Source: Nitratidesulfovibrio termitidis HI1 | Lineage (GTDB): Bacteria; Desulfobacterota; Desulfovibrionia; Desulfovibrionales; Desulfovibrionaceae | Length of the DNA stretch: 64,000 nucleotides | NCBI RefSeq assembly: GCF_000504305.1 | Contig: NZ_KI632512.1 | Coordinates: forward strand, 3,004,220 to 3,068,219 | Direction of reading: 5' to 3' | Shown here: one piece after another, positions 17,669 through 26,741 of the stretch | How positions within the stretch are numbered: the stretch's first letter is position 1 | Layout of the letters: every line of letters starts with the position of its first letter | Program-made: the position numbers and the translations under genes | The notes under the pieces: model-generated | Databases searched by the model: none | What the model was told of the DNA's origin: nothing | The model's input: only the letters and a program-made list of their open reading frames with translations

Positions 17669-18653
17669 GGGGCCGCAGAAGACGGCGATCCTGCTTCTCG
17701 CCCTGGGCGACAAGTTTACCGCCGAAGTCTTCAAGCGCATGGAGCGGCAGGAAATCGCCGCCGTCTCCAAGGCCATCGTGGAACTGGACACCGTGCCCAA
17801 GGAACTGGTGGAGGAAGTCCTGCGCGAATTCCACCATGCCCTGGTCACCGGTCAGGACATGATCGCCGGTGGCGCGGAAGCCGTGAAGCGCATGCTCATG
17901 AAGAACCTGGACAGCGAGACCGCCAAGTACATCATGGACTCGCTGAACCTCGACTCCGGCCCCGCGCCCTTCCGCGAACTGGGCAACGTCAGCCCGCGCC
18001 TGCTGTCCCAGATCCTGCGCAACGAACACCCGCAGACCCTGGCGCTTATCCTGGGGCACATGCACCCGGAAAAGGCCGCAGAGCTTCTGACCAGCCTGCC
18101 CGCTGGCGTGCGACCCGAAGTGCTCATGCGCCTTGCCCGCCTGGAAGCCGTGCCCGAAGACATGCTGATGGAAGTGGACAAGGTGCTGCAAAGCCAGCTC
18201 ATCGCCATGGGCGGCAAGGAAGGCAAGAAGGTGGGCGGCGTGCCCTCCGTGGCCGAAATCCTCAACGCCGTGGACCGCGCCACCGAAGAGGAAGTGCTGG
18301 CCGAAATCGAGGAAGAATCCTCGCAGATGGCCGAAGACATCCGCAACCTCATGTTCGTGTTCGAGGACGTGAAGGCCCTGGACGACCGGGGCATCCGCGA
18401 ACTGCTCAAGGAAATCTCCAACGAGGACCTCACCATGGCCCTGCGCGGCGCCTCCGAGGACCTGCGCGAGAAGTTCTTCAAGAACATGTCGGAACGCGCG
18501 GCCACCATGATCCGCGAAGACCTCGAAATCATGGGCCCCACGCGCCTGTCCGACGTGGAAGGCGCACAGCAGAACGTCGTGAAGACGGTGCGCAGACTGG
18601 AAACCGAGGGCCGCATCATCGTGGGCCGCGGAGGCGGAGATGTCTTCGTCTGA
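17637..18653 (+). CDS. fliG: Flagellar motor switch protein FliG
   Basis: 338 residues, normal length. The rotor protein on which the stator acts. FliF-binding N-domain, middle domain with EHPQTLALILGHM, and a C-terminal torque helix with the charged DDRGIRELLKEI segment. Start at an ATG inside fliF with AGGAG upstream, so coupled translation. Overlaps fliH by 14 bases. Confidence 0.97.
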   Translation: MATDQRLEQLKGPQKTAILLLALGDKFTAEVFKRMERQEIAAVSKAIVELDTVPKELVEEVLREFHHALVTGQDMIAGGAEAVKRMLMKNLDSETAKYIMDSLNLDSGPAPFRELGNVSPRLLSQILRNEHPQTLALILGHMHPEKAAELLTSLPAGVRPEVLMRLARLEAVPEDMLMEVDKVLQSQLIAMGGKEGKKVGGVPSVAEILNAVDRATEEEVLAEIEEESSQMAEDIRNLMFVFEDVKALDDRGIRELLKEISNEDLTMALRGASEDLREKFFKNMSERAATMIREDLEIMGPTRLSDVEGAQQNVVKTVRRLETEGRIIVGRGGGDVFV

Positions 18654-19404
18654 TTCCGGCAAGCCGGAACGGTGGGGCACCATCTTCATGGGGCCCACCC
18701 CCTTTGCCGAAACCACCCTGACCGGCATGGAGGGCGCCAACCCGCGCCCGCTGTGGGACGAGTCCACCGAAGAGGAATACATGGCGCGCGTGCGCGCCAA
18801 GGCGGAAGCCAGGGCGCGCGAGGTGCTGGACAAGGCCGCCGACGTGCTGGCCCAGGCCCGCGCCGAGGCCGAGGAACTGCGTGCCGCCGCCCACGAGCAG
18901 GGCCGTAACGACGGCTATGCCGAGGGCATGACCCAGGCCCAGCACGAACTGGACGAGTTTCGCGCGGCCATGGGGGAATCGGTGTCTGCCGTGCTTTCCG
19001 CCATCCAGGGCCAGTGCTCGTCCATTTTTGCCGCGTGGCGCGGCGATCTGGTGGACCTGATGCGCACGGCGGTGGAACGCAGCGTGGGCCTGGTGGTGGA
19101 CGCGGAGCGCGCCGCCGTGCTGGAGACGCTGTTCGTGAAGTCGGTGCAGGCGCTGGAGCAGCGCCGTACCCTGACCGTGCGCGTGAACCCCGAGGACGAA
19201 CCGGCCGTGTCCGACATCATCGCCGCCACCAAGGACCGCTTTCCCGGTCTGGAGGCCTGGAGCGTGCGGGGCGACGCGGGCATCGGCCCCGGCGGCATGG
19301 TGGTGGAAAGCCGCGACGGCATGGTGGACAACACCATCGAAACCCGTCGCCGGATCATCGAGGACGTGCTGGCCGGGCTGACCCTGCCCGAGGATCGCCC
19401 ATGA
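18640..19404 (+). CDS. fliH: Flagellar assembly protein FliH
   Basis: 254 residues. Regulates and docks the FliI ATPase at the export gate. A long Ala/Glu-rich coiled coil (about residues 45-115) precedes the conserved C-terminal V-ATPase subunit-E-like region (LTVRVNPEDEPAV, GIGPGGMVVESRDGMVDNTI). The stop lies in GATCGCCCATGA, which recurs 95 bases later around the fliI start. Confidence 0.92.
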   Translation: MSSSDSGKPERWGTIFMGPTPFAETTLTGMEGANPRPLWDESTEEEYMARVRAKAEARAREVLDKAADVLAQARAEAEELRAAAHEQGRNDGYAEGMTQAQHELDEFRAAMGESVSAVLSAIQGQCSSIFAAWRGDLVDLMRTAVERSVGLVVDAERAAVLETLFVKSVQALEQRRTLTVRVNPEDEPAVSDIIAATKDRFPGLEAWSVRGDAGIGPGGMVVESRDGMVDNTIETRRRIIEDVLAGLTLPEDRP

Positions 19405-19499
19405 TTTCGTTCATGATCCCGCTCATGATTTCGCCCGCGACCTCGCCCGTGCCCCTGTCTGCACCCCTGCCCGTGCCATTGTTCGGGGATCGCCCGTGA
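19393..19499. repeat. Direct repeat flanking an expanded fliH-fliI junction
   Basis: GATCGCCCATGA at 19393-19404 ends fliH. GATCGCCCGTGA at 19488-19499 contains the fliI GTG. The 83 bases between them are a degenerate short repeat (ATGATTTCG, CTCATGATT and CCCGTGCC units). Confidence 0.75.
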
Positions 19500-20902
19500 G
19501 CCCTGTGGAAGGCCCGCACGACAGCCGCCTGTCCGGGCTTGATCCCGCCGCCTGCCAGCGCCTGCTGGGCGAGGTTCAGGCCATGCAGACCTACGGCAAG
19601 GTCACCAAGGTGGTGGGCCTGGTTGCCGAAGGCTGCGGCATAAAGGCCCCGTTGGGCGCGGTGTGCCACATGCTGCCCGAAGGGTGCGAGTCCGGGTTTC
19701 CCGGCGCTGCCGGACGGCAGGGGGGCGCGCCGGACCCCGCCATATGCGAAGGTATTGCCGCAGAGGTGGTGGGCTTTCGCGACGGCAACCTGCTGTTCAT
19801 GCCGTATGGCGACCTGCGCGGCATCCGCCCCGGCAGCCTCATCCGCAACACCAGCCTGCCCCCCGTCTTTCCCGTAGGCGACGCCCTGCTGGGCCGCGCC
19901 TTCGACGCCTTTGGCGCGCCGCTGGACAGCGGCAGCCACGTGGTCACCACCGGCGTGGCCCCCCTGTACGCCTCCCCCCCCAATCCGCTGGCCCGGCCCC
20001 GCATTTCCGACCCGCTTGACGTGGGCGTGCGGGTCATCAACAGCCTGCTTACCCTGGGCAAGGGGCAGCGCGTGGGCATCATGGCCGGCTCGGGCGTCGG
20101 CAAATCGACGCTCATGGGCATGATGGCCCGGTACACCGTGGCCGACGTGAACGTCATCGGCCTCATCGGCGAACGCGGCCGCGAGGTGGTGGAGTTCATG
20201 GAAAAGGACCTGGGGCCGGAAGGCATGGCCCGGTCCGTGGTCATCGTGGCCACGTCCGACCAGTCGCCCCTGGTGCGCATGCGCGCCGCCTATGCCGCCA
20301 CCGCCGTGGCCGAACATTTCCGCGACCAGGGCAAGGACGTGCTGCTGATGATGGATTCGGTGACGCGTTTCGCCATGGCCGCGCGCGAGGTGGGGCTGGC
20401 CGTGGGCGAGCCGCCCACCACAAAGGGCTACACCCCCACCGTGTTCGCCCAGTTGCCCAAGCTGCTGGAGCGCGCGGGCCGCAGCGAAAAGGGCACCATC
20501 ACCGGCATCTACACCGTGCTGGTGGACGGCGACGACTTCAACGAACCCATCGCCGACGCGGTGCGCTCCATTCTGGACGGGCACATCGTGCTCACCCGCG
20601 ATCTGGCCGACATGGGCCATTTTCCCGCCATCGACGTGCTGCGCTCCATCAGCCGGTTGCGCAGCGACATCTGCGCCAAGAACGTGGTGGACGCGGGCCG
20701 CGTGATCACCCGGCACCTGGCCACCTTCCGCAAGGCCGAGGACATGATCAACATCGGGGCCTACGCGCAGGGCAGCAACCCGGACATCGACAAGGCCATC
20801 GCCATGAACGGCCCCATCAACGCCTTTCTGCGCCAGGACGTGACCGATGCCGCGCCGCTGGCCGATTCGTTCGCGCAGTTGCAAGGGTTGGCCGCCGGGT
20901 AG
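19496..20902 (+). CDS. fliI: Flagellum-specific export ATPase FliI
   Basis: 468 residues from a GTG start; only a weak ribosome site (CGGGGAT) precedes it. An F1-beta-like ATPase that unfolds and feeds flagellar export substrates. Walker A is GSGVGKST (MAGSGVGKSTLMGMM), Walker B DVLLMMDSVTRF, with the family RVGIMAGSG and GLAVGEPPTTKGYTPTVF signatures. Last gene of the block, ended by a hairpin 24 bases on. fliJ is absent at this position. Confidence 0.96.
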   Translation: MSPVEGPHDSRLSGLDPAACQRLLGEVQAMQTYGKVTKVVGLVAEGCGIKAPLGAVCHMLPEGCESGFPGAAGRQGGAPDPAICEGIAAEVVGFRDGNLLFMPYGDLRGIRPGSLIRNTSLPPVFPVGDALLGRAFDAFGAPLDSGSHVVTTGVAPLYASPPNPLARPRISDPLDVGVRVINSLLTLGKGQRVGIMAGSGVGKSTLMGMMARYTVADVNVIGLIGERGREVVEFMEKDLGPEGMARSVVIVATSDQSPLVRMRAAYAATAVAEHFRDQGKDVLLMMDSVTRFAMAAREVGLAVGEPPTTKGYTPTVFAQLPKLLERAGRSEKGTITGIYTVLVDGDDFNEPIADAVRSILDGHIVLTRDLADMGHFPAIDVLRSISRLRSDICAKNVVDAGRVITRHLATFRKAEDMINIGAYAQGSNPDIDKAIAMNGPINAFLRQDVTDAAPLADSFAQLQGLAAG

Positions 20903-20926
20903 GGGTGTGTTTTCCGAAAAGAAGGC

Positions 20927-20953
20927 GGGCGGGACAGCAATGTCCCGCCCTTT
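20927..20953 (+). terminator. Terminator after fliI
   Basis: 9-bp stem GGGCGGGAC / GTCCCGCCC, loop AGCAAT, followed by TTT. Confidence 0.75.
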
Positions 20954-21036
20954 CGCATTTCTGGCGTATCGTGTGTGCCGGTCATGGCCTGCGCCGTGCC
21001 TCGAACGGTTGGTGTCGTGAGGAGTGGACGGGGCGG

Positions 21037-22971
21037 TCAACTTTCGTCGGGCGTCTGCTCTGCGTCATCTCCCGCGGTCTTGTCGCCTTGCAGGTCGTCA
21101 ATGACCCTGTACGCGCCAAGGGCCAGTCGGACCCTGGTGTCGGACGGAACGGAAATGGTGGTGGTGATGCTGTCGCCATGGACATAGTTGCCCGCCATGC
21201 CGCGGTGGGCGGGGCTGTAGTGCTGGGATACCCGCACGGCGTCGGCCCCGTCGCCGGGGTCCACCCCAAGGAGCACCGTGCCCTTGCCCGCCATGTGGAC
21301 CTGCGTTGCGTCATCGCCGTCGCCGGTGCGCACCTCCACGCTGGCAACGCCCGTGCCGATGAAGTGCGCCTGTATGCCGTCGTTGCCGCTGCCGGTGTCG
21401 ATGACGGCCCGGGCGGCCCCCACCCCAGTCCACGAGGCGTTCACCGCGTCGTCGCCGCTGCCGGTATCGATGACGAAGCTGCCCCGCCCCAGGAAGCGTC
21501 CCGCGTCCGCCTGGTCGGCCAGGGTGTCGCCAAGCCTGTCCACCTCGCGTACCAGGTTGCGCATCATCTGGTTGTCCAGGTCGGCAAGGATCGCCCCCGA
21601 CCAGTCCGAATTCACGGTGTCGTCGCCGTTGCCCGTGCGCAGCCGGATGTCCTGGCCTTCCCCCCTGAACCACAAGGCGTTCACGGTGTCGTCGCCGTCG
21701 CCGGTGTCGATGTTCAGCAGACCGTAGCCCGAAAACCAGCGGATGTTCAGGGTGTCGTTGCCATCGCCGGTATTGATGCCGGTGATGCCCGGCACGCCGA
21801 GGCCGCCGAGGTTGATGGTGTCGTCGCCGCTGCCCGCGTCCACTGAAAGCTGGCCCCCGAACACGGTGTCGATGTCGAGGGTGTCATTGCCGTCGCCGGT
21901 GTCCATGCGCGCCTGAACCGCGCCCCCCACCATCACCCGCAGCGCATCGTCGCCATCGCCGGTGCGGACGTCCAGTTGCGCCTGGCCAAGCAGCGCCGTG
22001 CCCTTGACGGTGTCGTTGCCGCTGCCGGTGTCCACACGCAGTTGTCCTTGTTGGGACCCTAGGTATCCGAAGGACACGGTGTCGTCGCCGCCGCCGGTGT
22101 CGATGCGGGTCTGTCCGCCGTAGTTGGCGCTGCCGCGTACGGTGACGGCGTCGTTGCCGTCGCCGGTGACGATGTCCGCCTGTCCGCCCCTTGTGGCCAG
22201 TTCGCCGATGGTGACGGTGTCGTCGCCGCTGCCGGTGTTCACGCGGGCCTGCCCCGACCGGCCGAGATGCGCGGCGGTGATGGTGTCGTCGCCGTCTCCG
22301 GTGTCGATGGTCACGGTGTCCATGCCTTCCGGCAGGATGATGGTGTCGTTGCCGTCGCCGCCCGTGATGGACGTGGCGGCGCCCGCAAGGGCGACGATGG
22401 TGTCGTCGCCTGCCCCGCCGTTGAGGGCCAGGCCCGTCTCTGCCGCGCGGATGGCGATGATGACGTCGTCGCCTGCGGTTTCGCTGCCCTCTGTGTATTC
22501 GCGCAAGTGCGCCGCGCCGTTTTCGTCGGTGGTGATCAGGACGTTGGTGGAGATGAAGTACCCCTGCTCCGCTTCGCTTGCGCCGATGCGGACAAGGTAG
22601 CCGGATCGCGCGTCCGTGGGCCGGGAGGAATCGGGGGACTGCCCCGGTTGCCCGGAGGCGCTTCCGTAGCGTTCCAGAGAAACGAGCAGTCCCGAGGCCG
22701 TGGTGAAGGACACCAGCACGCCGCCTGTCCGCCCTTGCAATTCTTCGGGCGTGGCGGCAACGATGGCAAGGGGCGCGGGGGGCTGCGGGGCTGCCGGAGC
22801 GGCTGCCCGGATGTAGCGCCACATGGCCTGCGAGGACAGGTTGACGGTGTCGGACTCGTCCTGCCCGCCCGGATGTTCCGGCGATTGCGTGGTGTCGCGC
22901 GGGACTGCGGGAACAAGCTCCTCGATGCGCGTCGCGGCAGGTAACGGAACAAGTTCGGGCACGGCGGCCAT
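21037..22971 (-). CDS. Asp/Gly-rich repeat protein with 17 beta-solenoid-like coils (RTX-related)
   Basis: 644 residues. After about 180 residues of non-repetitive N-terminus, 17 coils follow. Each is centred on a core such as TGDGDDTV or TGSGNDTV, mostly spaced 20-24 residues with hydrophobic V/I/L alternation between. One longer insert of about 45 residues lies between coils 13 and 14. Classical RTX beta-rolls repeat every 9 residues (GGxGxDxUx), so this is a longer-coil variant, probably a Ca-binding beta-helix. No N-terminal signal peptide is seen. Type I secretion via a C-terminal signal is plausible but unproven, since no ABC exporter is in the window. AAGGAGAG precedes the ATG. Confidence 0.72.
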   Translation of the reverse strand: MAAVPELVPLPAATRIEELVPAVPRDTTQSPEHPGGQDESDTVNLSSQAMWRYIRAAAPAAPQPPAPLAIVAATPEELQGRTGGVLVSFTTASGLLVSLERYGSASGQPGQSPDSSRPTDARSGYLVRIGASEAEQGYFISTNVLITTDENGAAHLREYTEGSETAGDDVIIAIRAAETGLALNGGAGDDTIVALAGAATSITGGDGNDTIILPEGMDTVTIDTGDGDDTITAAHLGRSGQARVNTGSGDDTVTIGELATRGGQADIVTGDGNDAVTVRGSANYGGQTRIDTGGGDDTVSFGYLGSQQGQLRVDTGSGNDTVKGTALLGQAQLDVRTGDGDDALRVMVGGAVQARMDTGDGNDTLDIDTVFGGQLSVDAGSGDDTINLGGLGVPGITGINTGDGNDTLNIRWFSGYGLLNIDTGDGDDTVNALWFRGEGQDIRLRTGNGDDTVNSDWSGAILADLDNQMMRNLVREVDRLGDTLADQADAGRFLGRGSFVIDTGSGDDAVNASWTGVGAARAVIDTGSGNDGIQAHFIGTGVASVEVRTGDGDDATQVHMAGKGTVLLGVDPGDGADAVRVSQHYSPAHRGMAGNYVHGDSITTTISVPSDTRVRLALGAYRVIDDLQGDKTAGDDAEQTPDES

Positions 22972-23324
22972 GGCGCTCTCCTTTCCCTGCTTTTGCCGAC
23001 GGCCTTCAGTAGCCGCCGCATGGGCTTTGTGGGGAGTGTGATCCTTGCCGTATGTGTCGGAGCGTTACGGAAAATCTTTATGGCAAAATGTAAGACTGTA
23101 TTGAGTGCGCCGCTGCGGGATAATGCGGAGTCGCTGCATCCACAATGTGGCGGACCAGTGCATGTGATGGCAGGGGGCAGGGCGGAAACAATGGCATTGC
23201 ATGGCGACGTGCCGCGCGCGCATGACAAGGCGGCCCCGAAATGATTTCAGGGCCGCCACATTTGTCCGGGGGCAGAGGGGGTAGCTGGGGCGCCCCAGGC
23301 GTATAGGCAGGGCGGATTCGAGTC
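22972..23324. other. Intergenic region upstream of the repeat protein
   Basis: 353 bases. AT-richer stretch at about 23050-23110, likely holding the repeat protein promoter, but no hexamer pair is convincing. Confidence 0.4.
23229..23257 (-). terminator. Hairpin after the PAP2 gene
   Basis: GGCGGCCC/GGGCCGCC outer stem continued by GAAAT/ATTTC with one mismatch; downstream of the PAP2 stop on the minus strand. Confidence 0.6.
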
Positions 23325-24023
23325 CTAGCGCCGCCCCGTGGCCAGCCGCCACGCCCACACCGCCGCGCATCCTGCCAGCAGTCCCACCAGCCAGCCGCCC
23401 AGCACGTCGGACGGGTAGTGCTTGCCAAGGTACAGGCGGGAATATCCCACCACCAGCGGCAGCAGGAAGGCCAGGTACAGGAAGCGGGAGGGGGGGCGGT
23501 TGGCTGCCGTGTCCGGGGCGCTGGCGGCGCCCGGCGCAGGAGGCGTTCCGCCTTTGCGCCGGGCGGCGCAGGCCGCGCCAAGGCCCGGCAGCATGGCGCA
23601 CAGGGCCACGGCCACGGCCATGGTGTTGGCCGCGTGGGCCGAGACGAAGGAATCGCCCTTGTTCTTGCGCTGCGTGAAGTCCGTGGGGTTCTGCCGCCAT
23701 TCCCCTCCGTCGCGATAGTGGACCAGCGGCAGGGCCTTCAACGGGCGGACCCGGTCCGTGGCTTTCTTGAACACGTTGCTTGTGGCGTCGGCCAGCCCTG
23801 CGGCAATGCCCACCACCAGCAGCAGGGCCAGCAGCGGCCGCACCCCGGCCTTGCCGGTACGGACCAGGTACAGGGCCGCGCAGGCGGCGATGACCACCCA
23901 CAGCAGCAGGGTGCTGGAGACGAGCGGCATCAGCAGGTCCAGCGCTGCGCTGCGCCAGTCCACGTTGACGCGCAGCAGCCACTCGATGTCCCATGTGAAG
24001 GGCGTGTCGAAGATGTGCAGCAT
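23325..24023 (-). CDS. PAP2-superfamily membrane phosphatase
   Basis: 232 residues with about five membrane helices. The three phosphatase motifs are visible: KKATDRVRP (K-x6-R-P), FVSAHAANT (the S-x-H motif, SAHA instead of the usual PSGH) and SRLYLGKHYPSDVLGG. Such enzymes remove phosphate from lipid pyrophosphates, often undecaprenyl pyrophosphate, on the outer face of the inner membrane. A Pro/Ala-rich loop of about 35 residues lies between motifs 2 and 3. The ribosome site is weak. The neighbouring M23 gene suggests envelope work. Confidence 0.88.
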   Translation of the reverse strand: MLHIFDTPFTWDIEWLLRVNVDWRSAALDLLMPLVSSTLLLWVVIAACAALYLVRTGKAGVRPLLALLLVVGIAAGLADATSNVFKKATDRVRPLKALPLVHYRDGGEWRQNPTDFTQRKNKGDSFVSAHAANTMAVAVALCAMLPGLGAACAARRKGGTPPAPGAASAPDTAANRPPSRFLYLAFLLPLVVGYSRLYLGKHYPSDVLGGWLVGLLAGCAAVWAWRLATGRR

Positions 24024-24107
24024 GGAGTGTGGGGGAAAGAGTGTGGGGTGAGTCGGGCGGGATACCGCAGCGACAACGTCAACGGGCTGTTTCTTTGGAC
24101 GCGGCCC

Positions 24108-25010
24108 TTAGTTCAGGATGTAGCGCATGGGATTGACGCATACCCCGTTCAGGCGCACCTCGTAGTGCAGGTGCGGGCCGGTGCTGCGCCCGGAGGTGCC
24201 GATATAGCCGATCAGGTCGCCCCGGTTGATGGTCTGGCCTTCCTTCAGCACGAAACGCTGCATGTGCGCGTAGCGGGTGGAAAGCCCCCCGCCGTGCTGC
24301 AACACCACGCAGTTGCCGTAGGCGCCATCCACCCCGGCCAGGGTGACGGTGCCGCGCGCGGGCGCATAGATGGGCGTGCCGGGGCGGTTGATGACGTCGA
24401 TGCCCTTGTGGAATTCGCCCTTGCCGGTGAAGGGCGAGACACGCATGCCGAAGGTGGAGGAAATGTAGCCGTCGGCGGGCCAGATGGAGGGGGTGGCGGC
24501 CAGCACCTCGCGGTTGTCGCGCAGGGCGCGCACCAGTTCCTGCTGGCGCACCTCTTCCAGCCGCACGTCGGTGGAAAGCTGCTGCAGGAAGCTGTGCATC
24601 TTGCGGGCCAGCAGTTCCTGGCGGTGCAGGGGCAGGTAGCTCTTGGAAAAATCTTCGGAACGCGCGCCGCCCATGGAGGCGGTTTCGCCAGCGTCCTTTT
24701 CCATGTTCATCATCAGGCGCAGCTTGGAGTCGAACTGCTGCACGCGCGAAAGGTCGGCCTGCAGGGTGCGCACCTTGCCCACCATGTTCAGCATCTGCCC
24801 GTTCTGCTCCTCCACCGTGCGCTCGGCCTCGGCCAGGCGGCGCTGCAAGGTCATGTTTTCGGAGTAGAAGCCCCATAGCCACACGTTCGCACCCGCCAGC
24901 GCCAGCACAAGGCTTGCCGCGACGAAGCCGAACCACCCGCGCATGCGCAGGTTGCGGTGGGCGCCGTCGCGCTCCTTGAGGATGACGATGTGGTACTTGC
25001 CGAGCAGCAT
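24108..25010 (-). CDS. M23 (LytM-type) peptidoglycan endopeptidase family protein
   Basis: 300 residues from MLLGKYHIVI; a longer in-frame start exists 27 codons up but adds only unstructured residues. One membrane anchor near residues 25-45 (FGFVAASLVLALAGANVWLWGFY), a coiled coil (about 50-100), and a C-terminal LytM domain. Zn ligands are present: HKGIDV (H-x3-D) and HLHYEV (H-x-H), plus RYAHM. It is therefore probably an active D,D- or L,D-endopeptidase facing the periplasm. Membrane-anchored coiled-coil M23 proteins often act in cell division or shape. Confidence 0.9.
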   Translation of the reverse strand: MLLGKYHIVILKERDGAHRNLRMRGWFGFVAASLVLALAGANVWLWGFYSENMTLQRRLAEAERTVEEQNGQMLNMVGKVRTLQADLSRVQQFDSKLRLMMNMEKDAGETASMGGARSEDFSKSYLPLHRQELLARKMHSFLQQLSTDVRLEEVRQQELVRALRDNREVLAATPSIWPADGYISSTFGMRVSPFTGKGEFHKGIDVINRPGTPIYAPARGTVTLAGVDGAYGNCVVLQHGGGLSTRYAHMQRFVLKEGQTINRGDLIGYIGTSGRSTGPHLHYEVRLNGVCVNPMRYILN

Positions 25011-25155
25011 GTGTCGGGTGCGATCCTGGGGTGGTATGGCGTTGAACGGGACTGGGGGGTGCGCGGCGCATGCCGTGACATGCTGCGACATGCCCTAACA
25101 TGGCGGTGGGGTGGCGTGTCGTGGATGGGCGTAGAGCCTAACGCGTTGTCTAGCG

Positions 25156-25902
25156 TTATTGGTCCGACGGTGTCAACCCGAGCTGCCATCGGATCAACCC
25201 GTTGAAAATGTTTGCCTTTGCAAATTTGCTCCCCTTGCACAATTCCTTCACCTCGGCGGTCATCTCGCTGCGGCGCGAATCGAAGGCCGAAGGGCAGGGG
25301 TTGGACCACACGGGCAGGTTCCACTGCTTCACGGCACGGGCGATGACCGGTTTTTCCACCAGCATCATGGGGCGGATCACCATCAACCTGCCGCCGAAAA
25401 AGGCTTCCTTCATGGACATGCCGTCCACCCGGCCCGTCTGCACCAGGTTCATGAAGAAGGTGGTCACTAGGTCGTCGGCATTGTGGCCGAAGGCCAGGTG
25501 GGTCAATCCGTACTGCTTGCACAGTTCGAACAGCCGGGTGCGGCGCAGTTTGGCGCAGTAGAAGCAGGGGGAATTGCGCAGGTTGGCGGGCGAATGGGCC
25601 ACCGGGCCGTGGTCGGTGACCTCGATGTGCGAGGCCACGCCGTTGGCGCGCAGCCAGGGCAGCAGCGGGGCGTGGTTGTGCGGGTCGAAGCCGGGGTTCA
25701 CGTGCAGCGCCATGATCTCGAACCTGAAGGGCACGATGCGCTGGCGCAGCTTCAGCACCTGCAACAGCACCCAACTGTCCATGCCGCCGGAAACGGCCAC
25801 GCCGATGCGCGCGCCGGGGTGGATCATGGCGGTCTGCTGCATCAGCTTGCCTGCGGCGGTGACGCACTGCTTCTGGGCGTAGGACAGTTTTTCGCGGGGC
25901 AT
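25156..25902 (-). CDS. TtcA-like tRNA 2-thiocytidine biosynthesis protein
   Basis: 248 residues from an ATG with GGAGA upstream. N-type ATP pyrophosphatase: PP-loop SGGMDS at about residues 39-44, then CFYC before KLRR (Cys-x-x-C) and a further Cys in NPCPSAF, the three cysteines that hold the Fe-S cluster in TtcA. TtcA activates C32 of certain tRNAs with ATP and inserts sulfur. GHNADDLVTTFFMNL is a family signature. A related Fe-S thiolase (TtuA-like) with another target base cannot be excluded. Confidence 0.85.
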   Translation of the reverse strand: MPREKLSYAQKQCVTAAGKLMQQTAMIHPGARIGVAVSGGMDSWVLLQVLKLRQRIVPFRFEIMALHVNPGFDPHNHAPLLPWLRANGVASHIEVTDHGPVAHSPANLRNSPCFYCAKLRRTRLFELCKQYGLTHLAFGHNADDLVTTFFMNLVQTGRVDGMSMKEAFFGGRLMVIRPMMLVEKPVIARAVKQWNLPVWSNPCPSAFDSRRSEMTAEVKELCKGSKFAKANIFNGLIRWQLGLTPSDQ

Positions 25903-26507
25903 GGAATTCTCCGTACGTCGGGATGGCGGGGCGGGTGGTGCGCCTGCGGCACGGGCGGCATGTTGCGGCAAGGCATGACGCAGGCGGATGCCGACCGGCG
26001 CGGGGCGGAACACGGACCGCCGGGCCGCCCCCCGATACCCCGGTGCGGGGGCGGAAGCAACCGCTGACACCGCCGTATCGCCTGTTCGTCCTGCTCCGCT
26101 CGTTTCGGCTGGCCGCCCGGTTCTCGCCCGGTTCGCCCGGTTCTCGCCTGGTTCGCCCGGTTCTCGCCTGGTTCGCCCGGCCCGTCCTTTCCACCCGGCC
26201 AGCGAGGGCACGGCAGGCGCGGTTCGGGTATCCATCAGTAATAAAAGGGCACATGTCGGCGTCATGCCTTGCGCCACGACATGCTTGACGCGTCTTGACA
26301 GGGCGGGTATGTTGCACAGCTTGGCGTAATGCGTCCGCATGCCGCCAGTGTGCCGCCCCCTATGTCGCCCATGTGCCCCAATGCCGGAAGTTCACCGCCG
26401 CCCGCCGGAATTCGCGCGGGGGGCTGGACAACCGGCCTTGCCGCATTACCTGAAAGAGGCGTTGCGCGCCCGTGCCGCACGCCCAATCCTTTCCGCAAGG
26501 AGCTCCC
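25903..26507. other. Intergenic region between ttcA-like gene and rpoZ
   Basis: 605-base divergent gap. At 26119-26182 a 20-base unit (GGTTCTCGCCCGGTTCGCCC) is repeated about three times. A promoter toward rpoZ lies at 26285-26313. Confidence 0.7.
26285..26313 (+). promoter_or_regulatory. Sigma-70 type promoter for rpoZ-dnaJ
   Basis: -35 TTGACG, 17-bp spacer, -10 TATGTT; predicted start near 26320, leader about 190 bases. Confidence 0.5.
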
Positions 26508-26735
26508 ATGGCCCGCATTACCGTTGAAGACTGCCAGGAACGCGTCGACAACCGCTTCCTTCTCGTGCAGATGGCCATCAAGCGCGTGCATCAGTACCGC
26601 GAAGGGTACGAGGCCCTGGTCGATTCGCGCAACAAGGAAGTGGTCACCGCCCTGCGCGAAATCGCCGCGGGCAAGGTGCTGCCCGATGAAGAGGCGCGTT
26701 ACGTGGAGACCGAGGAAGACTTTCGGGCCGAATAG
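26508..26735 (+). CDS. rpoZ: RNA polymerase omega subunit
   Basis: 75 residues from ATG with AAGGAG seven bases upstream. Omega binds the C-terminal part of beta-prime and helps assembly. [20 protein letters not shown], with the conserved N-R-F, and the helical [15 protein letters not shown] segment identify it. dnaJ begins 6 bases after the stop, an unusual pairing that suggests one mRNA. Confidence 0.93.
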   Translation: MARITVEDCQERVDNRFLLVQMAIKRVHQYREGYEALVDSRNKEVVTALREIAAGKVLPDEEARYVETEEDFRAE

Positions 26736-26741
26736 CCAGCC

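Noticed and set aside
23306-23330. GGATTCGAGTCC resembling a tRNA T-arm
   Set aside because: No matching acceptor, D or anticodon stems on either side.
26119-26182. Possible CRISPR array because of the 20-base repeats
   Set aside because: Units are directly adjacent with no unique spacers; simple tandem repeat. The same holds for the other tracts.
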